64,000 nucleotides of DNA. Origin: Lepidostoma basale (lineage: Eukaryota > Arthropoda > Insecta > Trichoptera > Lepidostomatidae). Every line of letters begins with the position of its first letter. Within the stretch, counting starts at the first letter, position 1. The notes beneath the pieces were generated by a model. It saw nothing but the letters and a program-made list of their open reading frames with translations. It did not search any database and was not told the origin of the DNA. Shown piece by piece: positions 9,625 through 20,945 of this stretch. Made by a program: the position numbers and the translations under genes. The DNA lies in NCBI GenBank assembly GCA_022606425.2, contig JAHDVF020001346.1:1-64000 (forward strand), read 5' to 3'.

Positions 9625-9710
9625 TAGGAGCGGTGGAGAAGGCACTTTGAGGTCCTTTGCAACATGGAGGTGTGACAGGACAAGATGAAGAAAGAAGAAG
9701 ATATAATAAT
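9625..9710 (+). mobile_element. LINE-E 3' tail fragment
   Basis: GGTGGAGAAGGCACTTTGAG, TTTGCAACATGGAGGTGTGA and CAGGACAAGATGAAG match the ends at 22945-23000 and 34170-34253. Confidence 0.6.
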
Positions 9711-9711
9711 A

Positions 9712-9962
9712 ATCGGAGAAATCGACGTGCTTGCATGACATGACGTATGAAAGTTAAAGAAGCGAGATAAGTATTTCAGGAAAGAAAAGTGTTGGAGTTC
9801 ATTATTTCCACCTACCCCTTCAGATATAAAGAATCTACACAGAAATGAAAATACTGGCTGAAGAAAGGACTGAGTGGTGGAAATGAGTGAAGCTTGTCGC
9901 AGACCAACACGCAGGATTGTAACCCTGGAGAAGACCCCGTTTGGGGAGACGGCGTGATGTTT
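9712..9962 (+). mobile_element. LINE-A 3' end with internal insertion
   Basis: AATCGGAGAAATCGACGTGC to TTTCCACCTACCCCTTC is LINE-A. About 105 bp of unrelated sequence (9831-9936) follows, before GGGGAGACGGCGTGATG (9942-9958) resumes the LINE-A end. Confidence 0.7.
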
Positions 9963-10087
9963 ATTTAGTTTGTTTTATAATAATTATATGTTTACTTTAA
10001 AACGATGCTTTGGGATGTAATCAAATCAAGGGCGCATTTATTGTGTTCCATCTTACTTTCTGCTGCCGTTTTCAAGCTTCACTTTTT

Positions 10088-10600
10088 CGTCATTTACCCG
10101 GAAGGGTAGGCAGAGAGGATGGATCGCCACAATGCTCTGTCCTGGCCTGCCTCTCGTGCTTCCTCTACATTCAAACATCGTACCATGCACGCACGTCGAT
10201 TATTCCGATGTGACCGCCTTTTAGTAATTGATTAATTTGATCATGCCATGTTTTCCTCGGTCGTCCTCGGCTTCTTATCCCACTCACGCTGCTTGTGTAC
10301 AACTTTTTAACCATTCTACTCTCATCTATTCGTTCCATATGTCCAAACCATCTCAGGGAACCTTTTTTAATTTTATCCATGATGCAGTCATCTGCTTTAC
10401 ATTTCTTTCTTATTTCATCGTTCGGTATTCTATCATACAACGTTTTCCCGCACATTCTTCTTAGTGATCTCATTTCTACGGCATTGATCCTGCTTTCACC
10501 CTTCTTTTGCCAGCATTAAGCTTAACTTCCATATATGAGGGTTGGCACTAGAACTACATTGTGTACTGCCATCTTTGCTTCTGTGGATATATTTCTTACG
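10088..10600 (-). mobile_element. LINE-A 3' end, minus
   Basis: A 100-codon minus frame (10473-10171) reads MRSLRRMCGKTLYDRIPNDE, IRKKCKADDCIMDKIKKGSL, WFGHMERIDE and GRPRKTWHDQINQLL. The microsatellite tail has been lost at the left. The right edge lies in the NISTEAKMAVHN segment and meets an opposite copy at 10605. Confidence 0.9.
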
Positions 10601-10604
10601 ATTG

Positions 10605-10818
10605 GTTGGTTTGAACATACGAAGAGAAAGAATAGTTATAAAAGTTACGTTAACAATGTGAATGGAGTCGAGGAACACAGAGGAAAACAAGCTTTCACTG
10701 AATTAATCAAATTATAAAGTTTATCATGTCAAGAAGTCAGAAGTGCGCGTATGACTTGCTGCATGAATATGAATGAAGAGAGCCCTTCGGAGACACGGGT
10801 TGATGGTTTGTTTATGTT
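10605..10818 (+). mobile_element. LINE-A 3' end, plus, joined to an inverted copy
   Basis: TTTGAACATACGAAGAGAAA through VNNVNGVE and a corrupted KTSFH.IN segment to GGGTTGATGGTTTGTTTATG. Its arrangement with 10088-10600 repeats the outward-tail inversion at 5305-5833. Confidence 0.75.
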
Positions 10819-10914
10819 GTACATACGAGTATATGTATATAATAAGAGACATGTTATTAACTGTTTGATTTATAACTGTTATAATACCCTAACTTATTTA
10901 TTAACAACAATTTT

Positions 10915-10990
10915 TTTTTATCACCTGATGATGCCAACATAAGTTGTCGAAACAGCTGTCTGGAAAATTCCATAGAAATTAAATAAATAA
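10915..10990 (+). repeat. HHR-A single arm
   Basis: A partial repeat with a complete hammerhead-like core (10922-10963), but the usual downstream block TAAAATAAAATAC is replaced by TGGAAAATTCCATAGAAATT. Confidence 0.6.
10922..10963 (+). ncRNA. Hammerhead-like motif A4
   Basis: CTGATGA (10925-10931), T, helix II GCCAAC (10933-10938) with GTTGTC (10943-10948, one mismatch), GAAAC (10949-10953), AGCT, GTC (10958-10960). Core bases are intact. Helix I is weak, so activity is doubtful. Confidence 0.45.
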
Positions 10991-11015
10991 TTTTTGATAT
11001 TATTACAGTACAAAC

Positions 11016-11498
11016 AAACAAACAAACCCTCACGCCGTTTCCCCGTAAGGGTAGGCAGAGAGAATGAACCGCCACACTTCTCTATCCTGGCACACCTCTC
11101 TAGCTTCCACCACATTCATACAGCGAGTTATACACACACTTCGATTCTTCCGACTTCTAACAAGACCAACCTTTAAAATTTGATTAATTTAGTCATGCCA
11201 TGTTTTCCTCGGTCTGCCTTGTTTTATTCATTTATGTCATTAACTTATTCTTTCTTAACCATTATTTTTCCATCCATGCGCTCCATATGTCCGAACCAAC
11301 GCAGCGATTCTTTCATAATTTGGTTTATAATACCTTCTTCCGCTCTACATTCCTTTCTTATATCAGCATTTGAGATTCTGTCGTATATCGTTCTACCACA
11401 CATACGTCTTAGGGATCTCATCTCTACCGCACTTATTCTGCTCTCATCCTTCTTCTGCCAGTTTCATACTTTGCTTCCATACGTTAGGGTTGTGTCAC
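11016..11498 (-). mobile_element. LINE-A 3' end, (TTTG)n-tail subfamily
   Basis: The tail is CAAACAAACAAACAAACC, not CTAAC. The coding tail runs to YGSKVWNWQKKDE near 11480. The same tail type occurs at 29873, 47718 and 58968. Several frameshifts. Confidence 0.88.
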
Positions 11499-11915
11499 AG
11501 TGGCTATTCCTCTTGAGTTTCAGTACTCGATACTCGTATATTGGAGGTATGTGACTTTGCATTATGAACTTATCAGGAGATATTTCAATTAATCATCTCA
11601 GGAGTGGCAATGGCATTGTGCAGTGGTAGTGTATAGTAACATAGCCAATTCGTACGTAGGTAGCTCAATCCGTAGGGCCGATAAATCTTTGTCAGATAAC
11701 CGACACTTAACATGATCAATTTGAGGGCCTGATTGATCTGGTTCTAGAATCTTCCCCAGATGCCATTTCCATCAACCACAGACGAGATATAATATTGTTT
11801 CTGATACGTGTATAATGGTATATTGTTTTAAAAAATCATTTTTCGATGAAGGTAACCTATCAATAATAATTCGTTTATTTGCGAGGTATATACTTATATA
11901 ATTAAATATATAATA
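11499..11915. other. Unrecognised, moderate GC
   Basis: A segment at 11590-11790 is less AT-rich than its surroundings but has no coding frame I recognise. Confidence 0.45.
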
Positions 11916-12125
11916 TAACTAACTAACAAACCATCACGCCGTCTCTCCGAAGAGGTAGGCAGAACGAATGGATCGCCACACTGTTCTTTCCTGACATACT
12001 TCTCTCGCTTCCTCAACATTCATATATCGTGTAATACACGCACGTCGACAACTACTACTAATTGATTTATTTGATCATGCCACGTATTTCTCGGACTTCC
12101 TACAATTCTAGTTCTATTTACATCG
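11916..12125 (-). mobile_element. LINE-A 3' end, minus, short
   Basis: CTAACTAACAAACC and CATCACGCCGTCTC to the VNDVNRTRI segment (TTCTAGTTCTATTTACATCG). Truncated there. Confidence 0.82.
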
Positions 12126-12640
12126 TATTTTTTTTTAAATAATTAAAAAAATAATACAAAACACATTTTTAAACTAAGTTCTAATGATAATTATTGACTG
12201 TTAATAATTGGAATTGATTTTTGTTGATCTTTAGTCATTTTTTAATATTTTTTTATAAGGATTAATTGTATATCAATAGAGGCGAAGATGTAAATTGTTT
12301 TCTGGGAACAGAATAATATATTTTTTAATATGCCGATTGCAAGAATACGACTATGTATACTTTTATGGTAAGCGACATTTTATGAGTTGAACGATTGGAT
12401 GGAAGCTCATTTAAAATTAATTGGATATTTAATCTCCGGTCCATTTCACCGCTTAATATTATGTAATATTTCATATTATTCTCCTTTGTCTAACTTATTT
12501 TTAAAAGAGAGGTTGTAGGTACAGTTTATAAAACCTTGTATATTTCAAGACATTGTACGTTCACTGGAAACAAGTTTACATCCATACTTCACATGTGAAT
12601 TTCACTCGACGTATAAGGGCATAGAAAAATAAAGCAAATA
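12126..12640. other. AT-rich with a repeat R fragment
   Basis: GGATTAATTGTAT, TCAATAGA and GATGTAAATTGTTTTCTGGG (12259-12306) match repeat R at 33792-33838. The rest is unrecognised. Confidence 0.55.
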
Positions 12641-13118
12641 TGGCAGTACGTAATGGAGTTCTGGTGAAAACCCTTATATATGGAAGTCAAGCTTGAAGCT
12701 GGCAAAATAATGATGAAAGTATGATAAATGCAGTGGAAATGAGATCACTAAGAATGTGCCGGAAAACGATATATGATAGAACACCGAACGACGATATAAG
12801 GAAGAAATCTAATGCAGATAATTGCATCATAAGTAAAATTAAAAAAAGATCACCGAGATGGTTTGAACGAATGGACGAGAGAAGAATGGTTAAAATATTG
12901 TATTCAAGCAGTGCAAGTGGCATGGCATAACCAAATTAATCATATACTAAAATGCGACCACATTATAAGTCTCCAAAATCGACGAGCGTACATGTTACGA
13001 TGTATTAATGTAGCAGAATCTAGAGAGGTATATTAGGACTGAGCAATATGGCTTTCATGCTCTCTGCCAACTCCTCCGGGAAACGGCGTAATGATTAGAT
13101 AGTTACTTAGTACTCGTA
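12641..13118 (+). mobile_element. LINE-A 3' end, plus
   Basis: Starts AGTACGTAATGGAGTTCTGG (AVRNGVLV) and passes YGSQA*SWQNNDESMINAVEM. From 12721 a 69-codon frame reads MINAVEMRSLRMCRKTIYDR, TPNDDIRKKSNADNCI. The end is CCTCCGGGAAACGGCGTAATG then a decayed tail GATTAGATAGTTACTTAG. Confidence 0.88.
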
Positions 13119-13910
13119 TAAGGGCACGTTATAAAATAAGCTTTTTTCGTATATAGTACATAAGATATAAGAAGCAAAAAACATGTGAAAACAAATCATA
13201 AAATATGTTAAATAGGTTTAAAAATCTGTCAAATTTTCGATAAAATATAAAATTACAAAATGTAATCATGTTAATGAAATAAGAAATGATAATAGAAATT
13301 TATGCATTATTAATGATTAGTGGAAGCATCAGAAACCGCAAGAAAAAAAATATAATAAATGTGTCAAATCCGAAATTTCGGAATCGTCAGATTAAATGAT
13401 TTGTGTGAATAAATGGAATTATATAATAGATGGAAATTTTAATACAGCATTGGACGAGCAAATATTTTAACCGTAAATTCGACGATAGAAAATAAACACA
13501 ATTTTAACAGATCATAATTATTTTAATACAAATGTTATTAATTAATAAATATTTGAATATTTTATTATAATACAAATGTGTCTGGTGTTTTATTTATATG
13601 AAAAATTATGTTTTGACCGAGTATGATGAAATAAAATAACAGTAAATAATATTTCAACGCAACAAAAATATATTAATCTCTTGTACTTATTGCATAATTA
13701 AGCCTTTGTGAATAAAATTCTGTATTTTAGTCAAAAAGCAACAATGTACAAACAATGTACAACAATTTATTTTGAGGAAACAAAGTAAATATTTTTATAT
13801 AATGTTTCTTGAACAATGGTAGGTATAAAAATACATATTAAACAATGATAACGAATGAAACCGTGTGTTTTCTAGAAGTTTTGTATTGTTTTATGGGGAT
13901 GATATGTTCT
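13119..13910. other. AT-rich; half of an HHR-E element at the end
   Basis: About 650 bp of AT-rich sequence without features. From about 13800 the block TTTCTTGAACAATG, GAATGAAACCG, TTTTCTAGAAGTTTT and GGGGATGATATGTT is one half of the E-type fold-back, cut off where LINE-A begins at 13911. Confidence 0.5.
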
Positions 13911-14462
13911 GCTTTCCGCACATTTGTCTAAGAGATCCCATTTCTACTGCATTTATTCTACTTCAATCCTTCTTTTGTCAGTTCCATGCTTCGCTTCCAT
14001 ACATAAGGGTCGGTAGAAGAACATCATTGTGCACTGTCATTCTAGCTTTTTTGGATAGGTTTTTGTTTGCGATGACAAATTTAAGTGCACCATTCACTTT
14101 GTTGCCTGCCCCAACCCTTCTTTCAATACCCCTCTCTACTCGCCCATCTCTTGTAAACATACTACCTAAATACACGAACTCATCTACTTGCTCCAAATTT
14201 TCACCATTCACGCAGACTGTCGTGATTTCTTCTTTTTCAAAAATCATTACCTTGGACTTATTTACATTCATCATCAGATCATTTCGCATGCATACCTCAT
14301 ACATACAATTAACCAGGACTTGTAGTCCATGTTCGTTGTCTGCAAGTAGGACAGCGTAATCCGCATACAAGAGACAGCTTACTGACACTCCGCTCATTTT
14401 GGCACCTACATCCCAACCCTTCAGCTCTTTCATATACTTGTTCATATATAGATTAAATAACT
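13911..14462 (-). mobile_element. LINE-A with partial reverse transcriptase, YADY box
   Basis: A 155-codon open minus frame (14445-13978) spans from just after RT motif B (LFNLYMNKYMKEL) through motif C to LPTLMYGSEAWN. Motif C reads LLYADYAVL: the codon at 14358-14356 is TAC (Tyr), so the second catalytic Asp of YADD is missing. The thumb side has VNKSKVMIFE and LEQVDEFVYLGSMF. Beyond 13978 it continues out of frame to 13911. It is the second longest LINE-A coding piece here. Clade is uncertain (RTE/CR1-like LINE). Confidence 0.9.
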
Positions 14463-15129
14463 ACGGGAATATTACGCAGACATTAATTTAATACTATTAT
14501 AAAAGTAATTTCTATATTTCTTTTGTTATAAATATTCTTAAGCGATGCCTAAGGGCTTAGGCAGGTTGGTATAAAACATACAATTTATCTGTATTTAATA
14601 AGTTGTATACAAGAAAATTACGGTTCTTTTTAAAATAAACCTTTTTCCGTATATTTAAGAAGGCCATTAAACATTTAAAAAATTTGGTGATTGTTCCGTG
14701 GAATGGTGCAATGGGGGGTTAGCAATCATAGGTAAAGAAGTAACCAAGTGAACGTAAAAATGACGACTGTAAATAATGTTCAAATATCTTATTTTCAGCT
14801 ATAAGCATATGAATTTCCTATTTTATTAACGTTTCTGAAGAATCACGAGATTTCTTGTTCATCTTTCAGATTTTTAATGAAATTCCTATGTCGTCTGCCA
14901 TAACAATTATGAACTATCAAATTTCAAAGAAATCATTTAGTTTACTCAATTTAATTTCAGGACCGCTGAATTTTGTAAGTAAAATTATTAAAAAGATTCT
15001 TTGAAGTCAGGAAAATAAACTGTGAACTTGAAACCCTACATCGTCTGAATATTATTACATTTTATAATTTCTTTACTTCCATATAAATTTTCATGTATTT
15101 AATTATGTAGTTTAAATTTGTATTTTATG
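14463..15129. other. AT-rich, nothing recognised
   Basis: CCTAAGGGCTTAGG at about 14548 is a short palindrome. No other structure seen. Confidence 0.45.
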
Positions 15130-15378
15130 ATATGTAAAACTGTAAAAAGATATACACAAGTTGTGTGAATGGAAAGAAGACATGGCATTAATAAATTAAT
15201 CAATTACTGAAATTCATATTCTAAGCAGGAACAATCGACGAGCGTGCATGTTATTATGTGTGAATGTAGAGGAGGCGCGAAATGTATGTCAGGATAGAAC
15301 AATGTTGCAATCCATCCTCTCTGCCAACCCCTCTGAAAACGGCGTGATGGTTAGTTGGTAAGTTAGCTAGTTAAACTG
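15130..15378 (+). mobile_element. LINE-A 3' end, plus
   Basis: KRYTSCVNGKKTWH.IN region, RACMLLCVNVEEARNVCQDR, then AACGGCGTGATGGTTAGTTG and a decayed tail. It faces a minus copy only 30 bp away (15408). Confidence 0.8.
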
Positions 15379-15407
15379 TAAGTATCAGAGTACATACATT
15401 TAAAAAT

Positions 15408-15778
15408 CGCGTCTCCTCGAAGGGTAAGCAGAAAGGATAGACCGCCGCACTGTTCTTTCCTGACACAATTCTTCAACATTCATACACCGTGTGACGCACG
15501 CACTTCTTCGACTCCTCACACGGCCGACATGTAATATTTCATTGATTTGATCGTCCCACGTTTTCCTCTATTTCTTGTTTCATTTACATCGTTAACACAT
15601 GCTTACTTTATCATTCTTTCCATGTGTCCAAACCATCTCAATGACCCTTTCATTATTTTATTAATAACTTTTCCGTCGTACTGCATTAACTTTTTATAAA
15701 CAGATTTGTCACACATTATTCTAAGAGATCTCATTTCTACTGCATTTATTCTTTTTTCTTGCCAGTTGCATGATTCAT
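15408..15778 (-). mobile_element. LINE-A 3' end, minus
   Basis: The tail is lost at left (CGTCTCCTCGAAGGGTAAGC). The coding tail is recognisable through VNDVNETRNR, CPNHL-complement and RRMC segments to 15775. It is tail-to-tail with 15130-15378. Confidence 0.78.
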
Positions 15779-16511
15779 TATAAAAAAGCTTTTTTGTATT
15801 ATAAGTTTATTATTATTAGTTTGTGTTTATGTAAAATGTGATGAGCAACTGGAAACTACCACATTAAGGCATTATGTCATCCTGATGTTTTTTTTTAAAA
15901 TCAGATGAGTTGGAAAGGAATCAGAGGACATCACAGCAACAATAGAAAACCTCATGCACGGTTCAGGAATCGCAGACTAAAGGTAATTTAAAAAAAATTT
16001 AAAGACGCGTCCTACTATTTTCTTCTTTATCTCGAAAGTACTTTTTTCAAAACGGTGTATATGATATCTCTCGATCTACTTAACTGATATGGTTGAAATA
16101 AACGACAGTTATTTTCCATAATATTAACTTATATGTGATGAATGCTTTTTTATTAGGTGGAATGTTCAAAAGTTATAATTTTTTTCATTGAAAATTTGAG
16201 TTTTTTTTCAAACAATTGCCATCTTTACAAAAAAAAAATAAACCCTTATCTCTACGACACCTGATAGCTATTAAAATTCCTAATAATAATCAATTGGTTT
16301 TTATTTCATTTTAGGAAATGCATTATAAAGAAATCATGTAGGCACACCAAAATAGGGCTCTACAAATCGGCTTATTTCTGTCATTTTTTTTTCTCAATAT
16401 TTTATATTGTGAGCAGTTTATAACAATTCTATGTACATGCATAAAATAAAGATTATTTTATTATATCTGTATAATGGCTGTGTTAATTTTTAAAAATTTG
16501 GAATCTATTTT
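15779..16511. other. AT-rich, nothing recognised
   Basis: Contains poly-A/T runs (15886-15900, 16227-16240). No coding or repeat family recognised. Confidence 0.5.
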
Positions 16512-16915
16512 TCCGAGCAGGAAAACGTTGTATGATAGAATACTGAACGATGAAATAAGAAAGAAATGAAGGGAGATGACTGCATCATGGATAAACTTAA
16601 AAAAGGATCCCTGAGATGGTTTGGATAAATGGAACGAATGGTTGAGAGTAGAATGGTTAAAAAGTTGTACACAAGCAGCGTGTGTGGAAAAAGAAGCCGA
16701 GGACGACAGAGGAAAACATGGCATGACCAAATTAATCAATTACTAAAAGGCGGTCACATTCGAAGTCGGAATAATCGATGTGCGTGCATGGTATGATGTA
16801 TGAATGTACAGGAAGCCCGAGAGGTATGCCAGGATAGAGCATTGTGGCGATCCATTCTCTCTGCCTACCCCTCCGGGGAAATGGCGTGGTGGTTAGTTAG
16901 TTAGTTAATTCTCTT
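16512..16915 (+). mobile_element. LINE-A 3' end, 'KKLYTSSVSG' subfamily
   Basis: GCAGGAAAACGTTGTATGAT to CCCTCCGGGGAAATGGCGTG and GTGGTTAGTTAGTTAG. It has a one-base loss in the KKCKADDCI segment and a stop in WFG.MERM. Otherwise it is close to 36741-37289. Confidence 0.9.
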
Positions 16916-17144
16916 AATTTTGTATTTACTTTGATTTATGTATAAATCAATTAAAGTTAAGGCCACTAATGATTTGATCACAAAATTAATGATCAAAAAT
17001 TTATAAACTCCCATTTCTTTGAGTAAAATTTGTAATTATTTTCTCAGAATCAAATGAATATATAGCTTAGTTATTCGACATAATTAGTATTCGACAACTT
17101 CACATAAAAATATCAGCTATTTTCTCCAAATTTAAAATTTCGAA

Positions 17145-17253
17145 TGCGAGATGTATGAATGTACAGGAAACCCGAGAGTTATGGCAGGATAGAGCATTGT
17201 GGCGATCATCCTCTCTGCGTGATGGTTAGTTAGTTAGTTAGTTAGCTAGTTTT
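17145..17253 (+). mobile_element. LINE-A terminal fragment
   Basis: ATGCGAGATGTATGAATG through AGGATAGAGCATTGTGGCG to CGTGATGGTTAGTTAG. A deletion joins CCTCTCTG directly to CGTGATGG. It resembles the end of 16512-16915, 230 bp upstream. Confidence 0.8.
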
Positions 17254-17254
17254 T

Positions 17255-18560
17255 TTTTTCGAGCGCCAAGGTGGCGTTACCCCTTTAAAGTCCAAGTGGC
17301 CTCCCAATAACATTTTTCTTCAAATCAATCTCTATCATTGAAACTTAAAAAATAATGTAACTATAATAGCAGTGTTACAATGGTATCACTGTATTTATGT
17401 CTGCGCAGTTGCGCGGCGTATCGAGGGGCGATTCGGGTACCCGCGCGATATCAAGTGGATCCTAACAGTTTTGCGGAATTTGTATAACGGCTTACTAATA
17501 GGCCTAGTACCTATCGAATTTTCTCCTCCGTAAAATATTCCTGCAATAAATAACTCGCGTAATTACTTTCCCACCGATTAATGCCGTAGGTGGGAACAAA
17601 ACATTATACATTGTACCCAATAGACCAATTTCGTCTTCCAGCAACTCTCCAACTTCGTGACGGAACTCTTCAGCGCACATAACTTGTAATACCATTATCC
17701 GCTGGAAAATTAAAACTTTATACTTACGCTAGGTACCTACTTAATTTATTACATAGGCTCGGGAAAAATGTTTTTGGAGGGTAGGGTACTTTTTAATTTT
17801 AGTTTGATCAAATTCTTCCAGCGGCCAATTTTGTTCTTAGTTGCAAAGTCTTAGTCGGTTTCGGAAACTTTGAGACCTAATTATTTTTTCTGGAAAGAAA
17901 TAAGCGAAGGTACTTTCGTTACACACTACCTACTTCCTCGGTCTAATCGGCGTTTCCCGCCAAATCTAACTTTCTCGGAGAAAATAAAAACAAGAAACGC
18001 GAGAAATTCAGATTATTCTTAGATGTAGTAGGTGGGTACTTATTAACAAAGTTTATACACTTTCCGATGGTTTGCCACTTCTGTAATTTATTGGTGGAAG
18101 ACCGATACCGCCCGACGAGATTGCAAAAAGCAATAAGCAAAACGCAACTATTATTCTAATTTTACTAGAAATAATATCAAGCGATTTTCAAAGAAATTAA
18201 CATTATACAATATTAATATTGACAGTTGGTAGGTAATAATATATTATACAATAACGTAATATATATTTTTTAAACTGGAAAGAGCGTTAAAATAAGTAAA
18301 AATCAGTATAAATAATATTGTGATAAAAAATGGCATCGGAAAAAGATAAAAGATTACGTAAATAAAACCATTTTTTGTACAATAAAATAAATAAACACAG
18401 AAATTGCTTTTCCTAAAACAAAAGAAACAAATCAATATTATTATATTCACCGATCCCGCAGAAATACAAAGGTACCGCCGAAAAAAGTTATAAAAATGCC
18501 AACCCACAAAAATGAAAGCCACACATTTTCCTGAAAACTTGGAAATTGAAAACAAATGTA
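17255..18560. other. Repeat-poor region with a small unassigned minus ORF
   Basis: No LINE or SINE remnants recognised. A 63-codon minus frame (17695-17504) starts at ATG with MVLQVMCAEEFRHEVGELLE, DEIGLLGTMYNVLF. Its composition is more protein-like than its neighbours, but I recognise no family. Further minus frames at 18140-17943 and 18555-18244 are AT-biased and probably chance. It could belong to a host intron or an unknown gene. Confidence 0.3.
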
Positions 18561-18589
18561 AATGGATTCGGTCGTATTTTCATTAGGTC

Positions 18590-19020
18590 CTCCTTTTATT
18601 AGCCGGTGCTTGCGCGAGAGGCGGCGAGGGGAGTCCCGCTGCTGCAGACGTTACGCCTCACTTCAAAAATTCAATAAGCCCATCTTTTTGGTTCACAGGC
18701 GGTGTTTCCAATACACAATATTGTGTCTGGGAATCCTAATATATGCAAAACAATATCGTAGGTATCTAGGTACCCTTTTTACAGGTATAACGGAATTTTG
18801 GCAAACTTATTTAGAACTTACTTTTTGTCTAGTTTCGGTTGTTAGTTCGCTGTTCCTCTGAAGAGTTGGGTGGTTTATAGCGGATGACAGCAGTTATATG
18901 GGGTACGCACTCGGGGGGCGGAACTTAACTCGAGACCGTGGGCTAGAAACCTCAGGTTGTTACTCTCAAGCCAGCCCTGCGGTCTCGCCGTCGGATCACT
19001 TTTAAGAAATATTTCCGCGC
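18590..19020. other. Mixed GC-rich patches, unassigned
   Basis: CpG-rich bits at 18600-18660 and 18900-19000 (CTCGAGACCGTGGGCTAGAA, CCTGCGGTCTCGCCGTCGG) are unlike the surrounding AT-rich DNA and contain no recognised repeat. A 99-codon plus frame (18562-18861) is not convincing. Confidence 0.3.
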
Positions 19021-19319
19021 GAAGTTGCTAAAGAATTGTGTTCTTTATGAGCCGGAGAGACAAGAATCATTAATGTAAAACAATAAACTAAAAAATTTAA
19101 TAGAGAAAAACTACTTCAGGCTAGTGTATGCGTGTTTTTTAAAAAATGATCCCTTCGCGTGCCATTTAAAATATGACTTATTTCGGCTGTCTGCCCCGTA
19201 TCCGGAAAACGTTATGAAAAAATATGAAACATCGCGCTATAATTAATTAAAGTACTGTTAATTTATTAGTTTGTAAAAATTGAAACAACCGATATGATCA
19301 GCATCCGAAATAGTTAGGG

Positions 19320-19610
19320 GTGTAATTGCGCGGGAATAATTTATCGGGCCGGCCGACAGGAGCGGACTTACCGGTGGCGAGGACTGCTCTCGCGAGACTC
19401 GCTCTCCAACTCGGGAACTCGCAGAACTCGACGAGTCGTGGGCGCTCAAGCTCGGAGCGCGGCCGCCGCGAGCGCTGCCTGGGGGAGGACTGACGGCGGG
19501 CGGCGCGGCCCACGGCAGACGGGGGCTCGACCCTCTCCATCGATCGCCTCCCTCCCTCCCCCTACCTACTCACCACCATCACCACCATCCCGAGCGGTAC
19601 TCTACTTGAC
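19320..19610. promoter_or_regulatory. CpG-rich island, possible promoter or first exon
   Basis: The strongest GC/CpG peak of the window (about 19340-19560), with GGCCGGCC, GCGGCCGC and CTC/CCT runs. On the minus strand an 80-codon frame (19540-19298) starts with ATG and crosses a good splice-donor match, CACCG then GTAAGT, at about 19372. That would fit a first coding or 5'UTR exon of a minus-strand gene running left. The peptide is low-complexity Arg/Pro/Ser, so coding is unproven. Confidence 0.35.
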
Positions 19611-20104
19611 AATTTATTATTTTGTTACATTTTTCCTACCAGGTAATGTTTTTTTACCTTTGAAAATGTATTATTTTTGCACAGACCACATTACGTAGAT
19701 TTTATTTAGTATCATTTTATTTTTATTAAAACAAAAATCTAAATTATTTTCAAACCGCCAGAGACACGATCTTAGCTGTTAAAGCTACTTGGCGGAGCGG
19801 GGTCTAATATTCATTCTCTCGGCGTACATTATTTCAGTCATTAGAAAAAAAGTGTTCATATCGGAAAGTATGTACGTGATGGGCCTTCGCCGGGCGGTTG
19901 AGGAAGGAAACATTCGTCTGCTTTTTTTTCCGAACCGGAATACTCGATGAGACCCCTTCCCTTTAAAAAGTCGGAATAATGCTCGAATCATCATCTGGTC
20001 TCTTCGGTCAGAATTTTATATTGCTACGCGAAACTTCGAAGAAAAAGTTCTTTATTTTATAAATTACAAGATACATTAGCAGATAAGTAGAAACAATATT
20101 AAAG

Positions 20105-20207
20105 TGGGACCGCCGCCAGCACAAAGGCTGGTCTGGGCGCACGTACGGCATGGACATGTTGCTGCCGGTAACAGTCCGGCGGGGCGCACACACTGCTCCC
20201 TCTACAG
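20105..20207 (+). other. Exon-like GC-rich segment
   Basis: The segment stands out from AT-rich flanks. One plus frame is open and complex: WDRRQHKGWSG, RTYGMDMLLPVTVRRG, AHTAPST. It ends at CAG followed by GTAAAT, a plausible donor (20207/20208). The upstream AG (20103-20104) lacks a good pyrimidine tract. The minus frame is open too (20256-20008), with TTTACCTGTAG as a possible acceptor. I do not recognise the protein. It could be a host exon on either strand. Confidence 0.3.
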
Positions 20208-20215
20208 GTAAATTC

Positions 20216-20735
20216 CAGCTTTGTTTTGTTTTGTTTTGCTGTCTGCTATCGATCACGTTTCAAATATTCTTTTAAAAATTCCTGGGAATTCTGGCCACAT
20301 AACTATTGGCTCTTTTATTCCATTGGTGTAATTAAATGTCGTTCATTATTTGTTCTGGTATCGGTAGCGTATTTCATAATTTTAAAGCTATTTGGTTTAA
20401 ACGTTTTTATCATACTCCAAGTTTTTAAATTCCGATGTTAACATTTTTATCTTTGTTGGGTTTGGCATTTTTCTTTTTCAGGTTTTAGAATTTCACATTT
20501 TTAGGGTTTGGAATTTTACCGCAAAGGTTTGTTTTATTTAGTTGTTTCGGGTTTCATAATATTTTCTCACATATTTTATTTGTCCCGTTTTAAGGTTTTG
20601 ATATTTCCATTTTAATGTTTTCGTTTCATAAACCTTTTTTTCTATTTCGGTAACAATTTCTTGTTATGGTTTTTAAACATATCCCAAGCTATTGAAACAA
20701 TCTACATCAATTGTGTATTCTAGCATAACATCCAT
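20216..20735. other. T-rich, intron-like
   Basis: Repeated short variants of GGTTTNNNATTTTNA (20395-20640) give a loose T-rich pattern. No coding content. Confidence 0.4.
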
Positions 20736-20739
20736 TGTT

Positions 20740-20945
20740 TCATAAAATTAATTTGTTGTAATGATGTAAAACTCCATAAAATAGTTTATACGAATGAAAA
20801 CATCTGTATTTTAGATGTTTTAAAAAAATATTTTATGGAAATGACAAGTTTCGTTTAGCTAAGACATTGTCCAAATGTTAAAATAACTTTTTGATAATGC
20901 CTTAGAAAGGCGATAGATGTAAGATATTTTCTTTCGTATTTTCGT
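20740..20945. repeat. HHR-E fold-back, degraded
   Basis: GAATGAAAACATCTGTATTT at 20794 and GATAATGCCTTAGAAAGGCG at 20893 mark the two arms of the E family. A minus arm at 20848-20880 keeps GAAAC only. Confidence 0.55.

Noticed and set aside
13911..14462. Host gene with RT domain
   Set aside because: Clearly a LINE-A fragment by identity of LMYGSEAWN and VNKSKVMIFE segments with 39049-39840.
18244..18555. 103-codon minus frame with hydrophobic residues
   Set aside because: AT-driven F/I/Y-rich translation; no start context, motif or conserved neighbour. Looks like chance.
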